A stretch of 63,520 nt of DNA. Origin: Candidatus Bathyarchaeota archaeon. GTDB lineage: Archaea; Thermoproteota; Bathyarchaeia; TCS64. Below, piece by piece: positions 41,014 to 48,433 of the stretch. Position numbers and translations under genes: made by a program. Within the stretch, counting starts at the first letter, position 1. Each line of letters starts with the position of its first letter. The stretch covers positions 1 to 63,520 of the forward strand of contig JAUWBQ010000001.1 in NCBI GenBank assembly GCA_030601645.1, given 5' to 3'. The notes under the pieces are model-generated. The model was not told the DNA's origin, did not search any database, and saw only the letters and a list, made by a program, of their open reading frames with translations.

Positions 41014-41110
41014 GGAGCCGGTGAATTGGGAGAAATCCACCTTGCCTCTGGCAAGCAGGCAAAGTTTCGAGCCTAACGGCTCTAGAATCCTGTTCCCTCA
41101 CCGGCAATTA
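41014..41110 (-). ncRNA. Structured leader upstream of MCM
   Basis: The outer arms GCCGGTGA and TCACCGGC are perfectly complementary around about 75 bases. Inside are three further hairpins: GAGCC/GGCTC, TTGCCT/AGGCAA and GGTGGATT/AATTCACC. The outer 5' arm also contains CGGTGAG, which could pair with CTCGCCG of E2 and so compete with ribosome-site sequestration. TATA-like CTCTATAAT lies just upstream. Looks like a regulatory RNA leader or degenerate tRNA; it does not fold as a normal tRNA. Confidence 0.5.
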
Positions 41111-41144
41111 TAGAGTGATGTCTAGATTCATTTAGCTCTTTCCT

Positions 41145-41351
41145 CTATCTAACGAGGGCGAAACGGACGCCCCCGCTCAAGGCGTCGGGGTCTGCCTTTA
41201 GCTGTCGGATGTGCGTGCAGTCCTTTCGTGGAACATGCTGAGTCCATCCCTTACAGCTGCACTGCCACTCACCCTCGTAGGTCAGGCTGATCGTGTAGCT
41301 TTCGGAGGGATTAGAGTTGCTAGGGACTGACCACTGGTTGAGATACTTCAT
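41145..41351 (-). CDS. SWIM zinc-finger protein
   Basis: 68 residues. WQCSCKGWTQHVPRKDCTHI is a SWIM pattern (CxC ... CxH) used for DNA or protein binding. Just downstream of the ParB-like gene and upstream of the MCM leader. Confidence 0.8.
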   Translation of the reverse strand: MKYLNQWSVPSNSNPSESYTISLTYEGEWQCSCKGWTQHVPRKDCTHIRQLKADPDALSGGVRFALVR

Positions 41352-41352
41352 C

Positions 41353-42609
41353 CTAAGTGCCTTTAATGTCGCCGTAGGGGTCTAGGGATGTAATCTTGTT
41401 GATGTGGTCGTGGTTCCTCTCGAGCGACTCCCCGCCGCCCCATGCCGATGCATCGATGCTGGCCTTCTCGCCTGCCTTGTAGTCCTTGCGGAGCCCGGTG
41501 AAGTACAGATCCTGTCCCTCGATAAGCTGGATCTCTATCCTCTCATCATGGACCTCGAGCTTCTGGATGTTATCGCCTGCGATCAGGGGCTCCAGGAGGG
41601 CGAGTAACCGTACTTTGCAGCGGAACTTCGAGGGGAGCTTTTCCTCCCCCTTCTGCTCCTCCGCTTCCTCCCTCTCCTTGCGCTTGATCATGTCTGCGAC
41701 TTCTCTGGGTGTGAGCTTCAATGTCTCGGGTCCCTCCTCGATTTTGAAGCCCTGCCTCTCCGCTTCCTGCTTGAGTTCGTAGTACTCCCACGGCTCCTTG
41801 GTTATCCCATGCCATGAGTGGTCGCAGCTGTTGCAGCCTAGATGTTCATCGCCCCGCCAGTGCTTCTTGATGTCCTTGCTATCACACACCGGACACGGGC
41901 CGTACTTCAGGAGGAGATCCTCTGTATCCTTGATTTGCTTCAGTATCTGCGTGACAAAGTTCTCGGCTTCCTCGATCGTGTGGATTCCAGAGTAGCTACT
42001 CTTCTTCCCATCCTTGATCTTTTCGAGGAGGGCAGCCTGGGCCTCCTCCATACCCCCCAGCTTCCTGAGGGGGACGGAGAATCCGAAGTTCAGCTCCTTC
42101 TTCTCGAAGGTGTTTCTGATCTTCTCGGGCAGCTCGAAGAGCTTCCTCCGGCTCGTCACCCATGACTGGGTCTTGTTCAGTATCTTCGCGATCTCCTTGA
42201 TACTTATCTTAGCCTTCAGCATGGAGTTGACGGCTCTCGCCTCCTCCATCGGTGTCAGATCCTTGCGGAAGAAGTTCTCGGCGAGGGCTATGGTCAGGGC
42301 CTCCTTGTCTGAGAGCTTCTCCCTGATGTCTACCTTTATCTCGTCAAAGGACACCTTCAGCATCTTCAGGTGGGCGTAGCGCCGGGTTCCTGCGAGGAGC
42401 TCGAGCTTCCCATCCTTTCTCCTGCGGAAGGTGATGGCTTGGATCTGGCCGTGGTCGTTGAGGCTTCGCAGCAGCTGGAGGTCCGGCTTCTCGGCGCTTC
42501 TCCACTTGCTTATCTCTGGGTGTAATACTACGTCTTTGTCCTTCCGTTTGTTCAAGTTCAGCTTCTTCTTCGACAGTTCTAGTAGTTCTGCTTCTGTCCA
42601 TTGCTTCAT
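41353..42609 (-). CDS. parB: ParB-like protein with zinc finger
   Basis: 418 residues. ParB core: GQIQAITFRRRKDGKLELL, AGTRRYAHLKMLK (nucleotide motif), AENFFRKDLTPMEEARAV (box II), HTH EIAKILNKTQSWVTSRRKL. A zinc finger (CPVCDSKDIKKH ... CNSCDHSWHG) and an unusual C-terminal domain follow. Start at ATG 42609, after GAGG of element E4. Either a partition protein or a ParB-type regulator; no ParA is adjacent. Confidence 0.88.
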   Translation of the reverse strand: MKQWTEAELLELSKKKLNLNKRKDKDVVLHPEISKWRSAEKPDLQLLRSLNDHGQIQAITFRRRKDGKLELLAGTRRYAHLKMLKVSFDEIKVDIREKLSDKEALTIALAENFFRKDLTPMEEARAVNSMLKAKISIKEIAKILNKTQSWVTSRRKLFELPEKIRNTFEKKELNFGFSVPLRKLGGMEEAQAALLEKIKDGKKSSYSGIHTIEEAENFVTQILKQIKDTEDLLLKYGPCPVCDSKDIKKHWRGDEHLGCNSCDHSWHGITKEPWEYYELKQEAERQGFKIEEGPETLKLTPREVADMIKRKEREEAEEQKGEEKLPSKFRCKVRLLALLEPLIAGDNIQKLEVHDERIEIQLIEGQDLYFTGLRKDYKAGEKASIDASAWGGGESLERNHDHINKITSLDPYGDIKGT

Positions 42610-42617
42610 TTCATTTT

Positions 42618-42650
42618 CCTCTGTTCATTCCAGAGGAGGGGTTTGAACCC
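42618..42650 (-). promoter_or_regulatory. T-arm/RBS hairpin element E4
   Basis: GGG-TTCAAA-CCC followed by CCTCTG-GAATGAA-CAGAGG. Here the ribosome site is GAGG rather than GGTGA and the opposite arm has changed with it. Confidence 0.75.
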
Positions 42651-42651
42651 G

Positions 42652-42966
42652 CTATTTCTTTCTGATGTATTCTACGCCTAGGAGTTCCAAGTAATGTTTG
42701 AATTCATGTCTAACCTCACTTGGCGAGGGGAGCCCATAGAACTCTATCCAGCGTTCACGTGTCTCCATATTTATTTTGAGAGCTCCATATGTTTTTTCCG
42801 TGACTGTCACCGCCTTTGCCAGATGGCTGAGTCCAATATCTTCTAACTTCTTAGAGACATCCTTTTTGGTAGTTATCGGTTTAGGATAGAATTTAACTAG
42901 TGTCGATGGCACACTATGTCTCTCGAATAGTTCCTTCAGCATTTCTCTGGCTTCTTTTTCCTTCAT
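42652..42966 (-). CDS. Hypothetical protein
   Basis: 104 residues, Lys/Glu-rich, with SVPSTLVKFYPKPITTKKD and KTYGALKINMETRERWIEF. No motif. Preceded by element E5. Confidence 0.65.
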   Translation of the reverse strand: MKEKEAREMLKELFERHSVPSTLVKFYPKPITTKKDVSKKLEDIGLSHLAKAVTVTEKTYGALKINMETRERWIEFYGLPSPSEVRHEFKHYLELLGVEYIRKK

Positions 42967-42973
42967 TTCTATT

Positions 42974-43010
42974 CCTCTGTTCAGCTTCCAGAGGCCCGCT
43001 ATGAAACGGG
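42974..43010 (-). promoter_or_regulatory. T-arm/RBS hairpin element E5
   Basis: CCCGT-TTCATA-GCGGG, then CCTCTG-GAAGCTGAA-CAGAGG, AATAGAA and the ATG at 42966. Same GAGG-type second hairpin as E4. Confidence 0.7.
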
Positions 43011-43289
43011 ATTACGGTTGCCAAATGATTGAATCACTATGGGCCTGACGACTATTGCCAGCGTTGCATTGCATTCTTTGCATCGAGCTCTAAGATTATG
43101 AACCCTGCTGTGGAATTCGCCGTGATAACCTTCCGGCTCGACTACAAGTTCAGTGCCTCCGCAGGGGCATTTCATAGGCCCTAGATCCGTACCTCCCCGG
43201 CTTGTCTGGTTCTCTCCATATTTCCAGCTTTCCGTAACGGATTTGTACCATTCAAGATGTTCCTCGGTCATTGCCTGAGACTCCTCCAT
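42999..43289 (-). CDS. Zinc-ribbon protein
   Basis: 96 residues. CPCGGTELVVEPEG and LRARCKECNATL form one ribbon of the DUF-type often seen in viral small proteins. Stop lies inside element E5; start overlaps the upstream stop. Confidence 0.7.
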   Translation of the reverse strand: MEESQAMTEEHLEWYKSVTESWKYGENQTSRGGTDLGPMKCPCGGTELVVEPEGYHGEFHSRVHNLRARCKECNATLAIVVRPIVIQSFGNRNPVS

Positions 43290-43294
43290 TTCAC

Positions 43295-43522
43295 TCAGCC
43301 TCGTAGTGGCCTCTCCCGGTTGACGTCTGTGAGTTCTTCCTCAGGGTCGTACCCTAGCCTCATGGCTTTGGAGCGGATCGTCTTTCTGAGCTTCCTCAAC
43401 TCGTCAAGTTCGGCGACAAAGATCTTGTCTATTCCATCCCGTGCCATGTGGCTCAGTGGACCCCTAAAGTTGTTCAGCACTCGGCGAACTCGAGTTCGCT
43501 GTCTCTTAGTCAGTTCCTTCAT
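43295..43522 (-). CDS. Small basic helical protein
   Basis: 75 residues, Arg/Lys-rich helices (LTKRQRTRVRRVLNNFRG; LDELRKLRKTIRSKAMR). Likely nucleic-acid binding by charge only. Coupled to the zinc-ribbon gene (TGA and ATG within a few bases). Confidence 0.65.
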   Translation of the reverse strand: MKELTKRQRTRVRRVLNNFRGPLSHMARDGIDKIFVAELDELRKLRKTIRSKAMRLGYDPEEELTDVNRERPLRG

Positions 43523-43523
43523 T

Positions 43524-43763
43524 TTACTCTGGCTCGATTGTTTCCTGTTCCTTCTTCATCGCTTCGCAGAGAGGGCATAGTCCTTTTCTCGCGTAGATCT
43601 CGTGGCGTGCCCTGTCCTCCTTGGTGCCAAAGTAGTGGGCTATGGCTGCTCCTATCTCGTCGATGCTGTCCGTGGTGACTGGGGGTATGGGCATTTTTGG
43701 AGGGCCCTGCAATTTTAGGATGTAGAGCCCTCTGACTCCGTCATGTGTTATCTTCAGCGACAT
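43524..43763 (-). CDS. Small hypothetical protein
   Basis: 79 residues, DGVRGLYILKLQGPPKMPIP then a Cys pair in GLCPLCEAMKKEQE. Overlaps the upstream gene by ten bases. Unknown. Confidence 0.6.
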   Translation of the reverse strand: MSLKITHDGVRGLYILKLQGPPKMPIPPVTTDSIDEIGAAIAHYFGTKEDRARHEIYARKGLCPLCEAMKKEQETIEPE

Positions 43764-44131
43764 TTCTTCTCACCTAATACGAAGATCTTGGTCTGGTCGT
43801 AGTCATCGTTGACGCAGTTACCATCCTCATCGTAGAGTGTGCCGTATTTGAGGCCCGTGTATTTCTCGAACCACTTCTCCGCCTCCTCCGCCGACCAGAA
43901 GATCCGAGCACCTTGAACGAGCAATCCATAGACCTCCACGCCGACCCAGGGGCCCTTCGGCTCCTCGAGGGTGCCGTAGTCCTTGGCTTCCTCGTAGGTC
44001 ATGTCGACTTCCTCTACTTCGAGGACGGGCACCTTACCCGCGACGATCCTGCGTTCGATGGCTTTGACTGCTTCCTCGTGGTTGTCTGCTTCGACGACGA
44101 AGTCTCCGCATGTTCCTTTGTAGTATTTCAT
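43754..44131 (-). CDS. Hypothetical protein
   Basis: 125 residues, starts MKYYKGTCGDFVVEADNHEE; alpha/beta, acidic, no metal motif. Preceded by element E6. Confidence 0.65.
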   Translation of the reverse strand: MKYYKGTCGDFVVEADNHEEAVKAIERRIVAGKVPVLEVEEVDMTYEEAKDYGTLEEPKGPWVGVEVYGLLVQGARIFWSAEEAEKWFEKYTGLKYGTLYDEDGNCVNDDYDQTKIFVLGEKKCR

Positions 44132-44136
44132 TTTTT

Positions 44137-44172
44137 CACCTGTTCGTTTCCAGGTGCCGGGTTTGACCCCGG
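44137..44172 (-). promoter_or_regulatory. T-arm/RBS hairpin element E6
   Basis: CCGGG-GTCAAA-CCCGG then CACCTG-GAAACGAA-CAGGTG and AAAAAATG. Confidence 0.75.
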
Positions 44173-44177
44173 GTTAA

Positions 44178-44840
44178 TTACCTTTTTCGATCAATGGCGT
44201 ACGCCACTATCACCAGGATTGAGAGGATCGAGAACATCAGGGCTATTATGGAGCGGTCGCCAATCGTCTTAGGGACGGATGCGGCTTTGCCCCCCGGACC
44301 CTCTGGGCCTGGAGGTCCCTGCACGCTCACTCCTGGTATGCCTTGCACACCTTGAAGCCCCTGCGGGCCTACGGTCCCAACTCCGGGTGGGCCTCTAGAA
44401 CCCGTTTCTCCCTTCTCCCCTTTTTCTCCCTGGATGACCTCGATGAACGGTGAATCCGTGACGGTGAAGATCGACTCGCATTTGCTGAATTTGCCCATGG
44501 AGTATTCCAGCCAGACCTCTATCGTGTGGTTGCCCTTCATGGATTCGGGGATCGTTATCCTCGCGTCCCAACTGTAAGTGTAGTATGTGTAGCGTCCACC
44601 TACCTCCTTACTTGGCTCCCTCTCCACGAGGTTGATGCCGTCGTAGAATACGTAGAGGTAGAGGATGTTGGAGCCACTCCTGGCCCTGACCATTACCAGA
44701 GTCTCCGTGCCACTCGGCCCCTCGTCGGGATGGAGGTAGACCGTGACCGCCTCGGCAGCCTGTGTCTGGTATGCGGGTATCAACAACGCTGATATTATCA
44801 GCCCGATTAGCGTCATCCGACTTAACTTCTCTCTTGGCAT
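44178..44840 (-). CDS. Membrane-anchored collagen-like protein
   Basis: 220 residues. Signal peptide or N-anchor (LIGLIISALLIPAYQTQAA), an extracellular beta domain (residues about 30-135), then about 15 uninterrupted Gly-X-Y triplets (GEKGEKGETGSRGPPG ... GPPGPEGPGG), and a C-terminal membrane span (IIALMFSILSILVIVAYAI) with basic end. The triplets should form a collagen-like triple helix, making a trimeric surface spike or stalk. Uncommon in archaea; seen in some viral fibres. Leader has element E7. Confidence 0.85.
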   Translation of the reverse strand: MPREKLSRMTLIGLIISALLIPAYQTQAAEAVTVYLHPDEGPSGTETLVMVRARSGSNILYLYVFYDGINLVEREPSKEVGGRYTYYTYSWDARITIPESMKGNHTIEVWLEYSMGKFSKCESIFTVTDSPFIEVIQGEKGEKGETGSRGPPGVGTVGPQGLQGVQGIPGVSVQGPPGPEGPGGKAASVPKTIGDRSIIALMFSILSILVIVAYAIDRKR

Positions 44841-44847
44841 GTTCTTT

Positions 44848-44882
44848 CACCTGCTTATTTCAGGTGCCGGGTTTGACCCCGG
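44848..44882 (-). promoter_or_regulatory. T-arm/RBS hairpin element E7
   Basis: CCGGG-GTCAAA-CCCGG then CACCTG-AAATAAG-CAGGTG, before ATG 44840. The upstream gene's stop (TGA) is inside the second hairpin. Confidence 0.75.
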
Positions 44883-45093
44883 GTTGTTCAGGTTTTATGT
44901 TGTATACCTGTCCCTTGGCCAGTAGAAATTGATCGAAGGTTTTCAGGTTGGGCCACGTGGCAAACCTGCAGCCCCAGCATTTATTGACTCCTCGATATTT
45001 CCTCGCGCCGCTGGGGCAGCGTCTGCCTTTCTGCCCACAGGTGATCTGCAGGTTGTTAGAGGCCTTCTCCGTCCGTTCAGGAATCACAGTCAT
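44860..45093 (-). CDS. Small Cys protein
   Basis: 77 residues. ITCGQKGRRCPSG and NKCWGCRF give two Cys pairs. The last residues (PGVKPGT) are encoded by element E7 itself. Unknown function. Confidence 0.6.
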   Translation of the reverse strand: MTVIPERTEKASNNLQITCGQKGRRCPSGARKYRGVNKCWGCRFATWPNLKTFDQFLLAKGQVYNIKPEQPGVKPGT

Positions 45094-45097
45094 GGAT

Positions 45098-45397
45098 TCA
45101 ACTTCTTCTGTTGATTGCTCCTCGGAGGAGGATCAACTCGTCGATGAGGGTGGGAAGCTGCTTGGAGAGTTTGATAGTTGCTTCCTTATACTCCCGATCT
45201 AACCTCTCGACCTCAGCTATGAGCTTCAGCAGTCGCTCGTCTCTCTCGGCCTGTTTGTCTTCATCCATTCTGTTCGCCTTCGCTTTACACGAACTCTCAC
45301 TTAGGCATTTCGGACAATGTTCAAGAATCCATGCCATGCCCATATCGGCAGCAAGTTCCTCTGAGGATTTACCCCAATGTTCACAGCTCGTTGCCAT
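45098..45397 (-). CDS. Cys-cluster and coiled-coil protein
   Basis: 99 residues. SCEHW and EHCPKCLSESSC form a likely zinc site; the second half is a coiled coil (LLKLIAEVERLDREYKEA). Overlaps the HTH-repeat gene by one base. Confidence 0.65.
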   Translation of the reverse strand: MATSCEHWGKSSEELAADMGMAWILEHCPKCLSESSCKAKANRMDEDKQAERDERLLKLIAEVERLDREYKEATIKLSKQLPTLIDELILLRGAINRRS

Positions 45398-45990
45398 TAC
45401 AATACCTCTAGAACCTTTCGGCCCACCTTGAGAGGCTTGAGGCCAAGTCTTCTCCTGTGGTAATATACCACCTCTATGCTTGCACCAAGCCTCTCAGCTT
45501 TCTCCCTGTCATTCAGTCCCTGAATGTGGAGAGCGATGAGCTCCTCATCTGTGAACAGGCGAACATAACCATGCGCCTTAAGTCCAAGTTTCTGTCTGCG
45601 CTGCTTCACCGCATCCTTAGTGACATCCAGTTTCTCAGCTATCCTCGGATCGTTTAGGCCCTCCTCGTAGAGTTCGAGGAACTGCTGGTCCGTAAACGAT
45701 AACTTCCAGTTAGACGCGAGGTCGTGCCTTTTCCTATAATTGTACGCCATCGCAATCGTCACGCCGAGGGCATCCGCTATCTCCGGATCGTTCAGACCCC
45801 TCTCATAGAGCTTGAGGAAACGCTGATGGTTGATGTACGACCTGCGCGACCTGATCGATTCGATTCCAAGCTTCCGCCGACGGTATTTCACCCTGAAGTG
45901 GCTCACCCCGAGTCTCTCTGCCTTCTCCCGATCATTCAGCCCTTCCTTATGGAGGGCGATCAACTGCTGGTCTGTAAATCGTTGAGTCAT
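45397..45990 (-). CDS. Protein of four tandem HTH repeats
   Basis: 197 residues from ATG 45990 (GAGGTGA just before). Four repeats of about 48 residues, each with a D/N-x-x-I/K-A-E-x-L-G-V helix-turn-helix: FTDQQLIALHKEGLNDREKA, FLKLYERGLNDPEIADALG, FTDQQFLELYEEGLNDPRIA, FTDEELIALHIQGLNDREKA. Each resembles a homeodomain-like resolvase/MarR-type HTH. Such an array could read a long or repeated DNA site, perhaps as origin, partition or nucleoid protein. Element E8 and a leader ORF lie upstream. Confidence 0.82.
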   Translation of the reverse strand: MTQRFTDQQLIALHKEGLNDREKAERLGVSHFRVKYRRRKLGIESIRSRRSYINHQRFLKLYERGLNDPEIADALGVTIAMAYNYRKRHDLASNWKLSFTDQQFLELYEEGLNDPRIAEKLDVTKDAVKQRRQKLGLKAHGYVRLFTDEELIALHIQGLNDREKAERLGASIEVVYYHRRRLGLKPLKVGRKVLEVL

Positions 45991-45997
45991 CTTCACC

Positions 45998-46021
45998 TCA
46001 CCGTATCTCTCGGGCCCCCAT
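45998..46021 (-). CDS. Possible 7-codon leader ORF
   Basis: ATG seven bases after the GGTG of E8 opens MGAREIR and its TGA overlaps the ribosome site GAGGTGA of the HTH-repeat gene. This places E8 before the leader ORF rather than the main gene, suggesting translational coupling. Confidence 0.4.
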   Translation of the reverse strand: MGAREIR

Positions 46022-46028
46022 TTCTTCT

Positions 46029-46065
46029 CACCTGTTCATGCTCCAGGTGCCGGGTTTGACCCCGG
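46029..46065 (-). promoter_or_regulatory. T-arm/RBS hairpin element E8
   Basis: CCGGG-GTCAAA-CCCGG then CACCTG-GAGCATGAA-CAGGTG, the most common form of the family. Confidence 0.75.
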
Positions 46066-46077
46066 GTCAATCTGCCG

Positions 46078-46380
46078 TCATCCCTTCAAACTTTCAAGCT
46101 CGTCTAAGACCTTTTTCATTATCCGTTTATCTATCGACTTCTTACCCTTTTCGAGTGCCAATAACTCGGCTTTCAATGCGAGGGCCACACCAATTTTTGA
46201 CAGCTTTTCTGCAAGCAGTTGCAGGGCACCTTTCGACATTTCTATTGACGCGAAGGTATAGCTGCCTGTGTATATTATCCCATGCGTTATAGCCCATGCT
46301 TTCTCTGCTTCTCGTATGCTCTTCTGGAGTTCTTTGCTAGAATCTTTGAACAGCTCCCGTAAAGAACGTTCCTCGCTCAT
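46078..46380 (-). CDS. Hypothetical helical protein
   Basis: 100 residues. Charged helices (LRELFKDSSKELQKSIRE) around a more hydrophobic middle (ITHGIIYTGSYTFASIE), then LALKAELLALEKGKKS. Not clearly a membrane protein. Unknown. Confidence 0.65.
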   Translation of the reverse strand: MSEERSLRELFKDSSKELQKSIREAEKAWAITHGIIYTGSYTFASIEMSKGALQLLAEKLSKIGVALALKAELLALEKGKKSIDKRIMKKVLDELESLKG

Positions 46381-46417
46381 ATTCTCACTTCGGTATTTTC
46401 AGCGGGCTTCTCAGATG

Positions 46418-46522
46418 TTACTTGTTCCTTATGGCTTTCCCGATTCGTTCAAGAGCCCAGATTATGCATCCGAAACCAGCCATGAATCCTAGCCACATGA
46501 GGTGTATTATCACATCTTCCAT
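46418..46522 (-). CDS. Single-span membrane microprotein
   Basis: 34 residues with GGTGA before the ATG. Hydrophobic core IIHLMWLGFMAGFGCIIW and basic tail ERIGKAIRNK: one membrane span with the C-terminus probably inside. Confidence 0.65.
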   Translation of the reverse strand: MEDVIIHLMWLGFMAGFGCIIWALERIGKAIRNK

Positions 46523-46527
46523 ATCTC

Positions 46528-47547
46528 TCACCTCTCTAGACTCTCAAGCAGGGATTTAAGATCGCTCTGCCCCTTCGCCTTGATGGTATCCCCACCGTAG
46601 TGAATCTGGTTGACCCCGTTCTCCTTGACCATCGACGGGAATCTGAACACCCCCGCCTTACTCGTCTCGAAGAACTTAACCGTCACCTCGAGGGCGATGT
46701 CAACCGGCGTGTACATGATGGCCTTGCCCGATGCGTTCCTAGCTGTGATGGTGCCCGTAGGGATCTCCGCATCCTTCAGCAGCCCGGCGATGTGCCTGAC
46801 CTCTGCGTCGTTGAACCCGGTGCCGACCTTGCCGCAGTAGACGAGGCGCCCCGAATCATCCGGCTTGGCGAGTATCAGGCTGCCGAACAGGTTATCCCGC
46901 TTGCCCGTGCCATCCGTGTATCCGACTACACGGCAGAGCTCCTGGTACCACTTCTTCACCTTCAACCAGAGCCGGCTGCGTTTCCCGAGGTATGGGCTGT
47001 GCAGTGCCTTGAGCACCACTCCCTCCTCACCCGCGGCTACGGCCTCGTCGAACATCCTCCGCTTGTCCTCTCCGTAGGCTACATCTGCGGGCCTGATGGT
47101 TCGCTGCAGCGATTCACTGAGGAGGTCTTCGAGCATATGCCGCCTTGTCTGCCACATGTAGTTCCGGAGATCCTTGCCGTCCAAGTGGATGATGTCGAAG
47201 GTCTCCACAACGATGGGATACTTCAACCTGTACACCGCTTGCTTGCCCCGGTCCTGCGTGGCGCATCTGCGCTGAGAGTATTCGAAGATGGTCCGACCGC
47301 CCTCGTAGACGCAGGCCTCGCCGTCGAGGATGAAGTCCTCGCTTGGGATTCCCTCGAGGGCTTCGACGACGTCGATGAGCCTGTCCGTGTAGTTGATGTT
47401 GTTCCGGTTGATGACGAAGGGCATGCCCTCGTGCTTGCCTGCCCAGATTCGGGTGCCGTCGAACTTCGTTTCGGCAGCCATGCTTGGATTGTCCAGGTCT
47501 TTCTCGGTCCCGGACTCACAGAGCATAGCTTCAACTGTCGGCTTCAT
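46528..47547 (-). CDS. lig: ATP-dependent DNA ligase
   Basis: 339 residues. Nucleotidyltransferase motifs: AAETKFDGTRIW (motif I, K is adenylated), FILDGEACVY (III), VVETFDIIHLDG (IIIa), EEGVVLKALHSPY (IV), RLWLKVK (V). An OB domain follows (NLFGSLILAKPDDSGRLVYCGKVGTG). No N-terminal DNA-binding domain, so it is the compact LigD/viral type. It seals nicks in replication or repair, probably tethered by the local PCNA. Start overlaps the stop of a membrane microprotein. Confidence 0.93.
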   Translation of the reverse strand: MKPTVEAMLCESGTEKDLDNPSMAAETKFDGTRIWAGKHEGMPFVINRNNINYTDRLIDVVEALEGIPSEDFILDGEACVYEGGRTIFEYSQRRCATQDRGKQAVYRLKYPIVVETFDIIHLDGKDLRNYMWQTRRHMLEDLLSESLQRTIRPADVAYGEDKRRMFDEAVAAGEEGVVLKALHSPYLGKRSRLWLKVKKWYQELCRVVGYTDGTGKRDNLFGSLILAKPDDSGRLVYCGKVGTGFNDAEVRHIAGLLKDAEIPTGTITARNASGKAIMYTPVDIALEVTVKFFETSKAGVFRFPSMVKENGVNQIHYGGDTIKAKGQSDLKSLLESLER

Positions 47548-47678
47548 CCCTCAGTCTCCTTGCCTAGCTTCTTCTTAAGATCCCAAACCCAAGCGCCATG
47601 TCGTCTCCTACATATAACCAGAGAAAGGACAATAGACAATATGCCAGCAAGAAGAGGGACAGCTAATTCCCATTCCAT
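47544..47678 (-). CDS. Single-span membrane microprotein
   Basis: 44 residues. LAVPLLAGILSIVLSLVIC spans the membrane, followed by a basic cytoplasmic tail (RRRHG, LKKKLGKE). Stop overlaps the ligase ATG; start overlaps the upstream stop. Confidence 0.7.
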   Translation of the reverse strand: MEWELAVPLLAGILSIVLSLVICRRRHGAWVWDLKKKLGKETEG

Positions 47679-47849
47679 TCAGACCTCAGCCTCCGTTAGC
47701 GGGCGTAGTTCTTCAATGCATCTCAGGATGGCGTCGTTGGCTTTATCCAGGTTCTCCGTGGCGAGGTTTGGATCCTCGACTATCTTCTTGTAGAAGCGTA
47801 CAAGCTGGCCTATCCAGCGGGCTCCCTTCCCTATGTCTTCAAGAGTCAT
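47679..47849 (-). CDS. Small helical protein
   Basis: 56 residues from ATG 47849, fully helical (LVRFYKKIVEDPNLATENL, DAILRCIEELRPL). Both ends overlap or abut neighbours. Unknown. Confidence 0.65.
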   Translation of the reverse strand: MTLEDIGKGARWIGQLVRFYKKIVEDPNLATENLDKANDAILRCIEELRPLTEAEV

Positions 47850-48214
47850 TTCTTCAACTCTCCGGCGATGTAGACGACGAGCTCGTTGAGCTTATCCCAG
47901 CCAGGGCCTTCGATGACATCGTCGAGATAAGCAGAACGGGCAGGATCTGAGGAAGTTTCTATGAGTTCGATGGACCGGGCGATCTCTGATAGACAGTGTT
48001 TCAGCGCTGTCTTGAGTTGTTCCGTGGCTTCGTATTTCTCAGTAAAGCAGGAGTAGCAGAGCTGCTCGTCCTGTTGGCCCGTCGAACTCGAGGCGGCTAT
48101 CCGCCCTTTGTCGTCGACCTCGAGGACCTGGACGTTGCTGATGAGCATGGCGTAAGAGTATTGGTCGAGCTTCTCGTTGCATTCTCCGTCGCATTTCCAG
48201 TTTATGTCTTCCAT
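47846..48214 (-). CDS. Zinc-binding helical protein
   Basis: 122 residues. CDGECNEKLD at the start and QLCYSCFTEKYE near residue 53 form a zinc site; helical C-terminus (LKTALKHCLSEIARSIELI). Preceded by element E9. Confidence 0.68.
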   Translation of the reverse strand: MEDINWKCDGECNEKLDQYSYAMLISNVQVLEVDDKGRIAASSSTGQQDEQLCYSCFTEKYEATEQLKTALKHCLSEIARSIELIETSSDPARSAYLDDVIEGPGWDKLNELVVYIAGELKK

Positions 48215-48224
48215 TTTTTTCCTT

Positions 48225-48262
48225 CCTTGCGTTCATGCTCCGCAGGCCAGCCGTGAAGCTGG
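48225..48262 (-). promoter_or_regulatory. T-arm/RBS hairpin element E9 (variant)
   Basis: CCAGC-TTCACG-GCTGG then CCTGCG-GAGCATGAA-CGCAAGG (one bulged A). Ribosome site AAGGAAGG follows. Both stems differ from the common type but remain paired. Confidence 0.65.
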
Positions 48263-48281
48263 GCAGAAAAAAAGGGGGAAC

Positions 48282-48431
48282 TTAGTGATCCACGATGCAT
48301 ATCTTGATGTGGTCTCCGTCGCGGCTAGCCGTGTATAGGATCTCTTCTCGATCGAAACCCTGCATGGCCTCGCTCTTCTTGAGTTCGGACATCCGCTTGA
48401 CAGTATCCGGTGTCAGTATCAGGCTTGGCAT
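48282..48431 (-). CDS. Small hypothetical protein (49 residues)
   Basis: ATG 48431 has GGTGAT directly before it. Sequence SLILTPDTVKRMSELKKSE then HIKICIVDH. An ordinary small soluble protein with good ribosome site. Unknown. Confidence 0.65.
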   Translation of the reverse strand: MPSLILTPDTVKRMSELKKSEAMQGFDREEILYTASRDGDHIKICIVDH

Positions 48432-48433
48432 TA

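Noticed and set aside
41014..41110. Complete tRNA gene upstream of MCM
   Set aside because: The ends pair and a T-arm is near, but no D-arm or 7-base anticodon loop can be placed, so it is listed as a structured leader only.
46600..47793. Plus-strand 397-codon frame opposite the DNA ligase
   Set aside because: It mirrors the ligase and its upstream genes, whose protein motifs are unambiguous on the minus strand.
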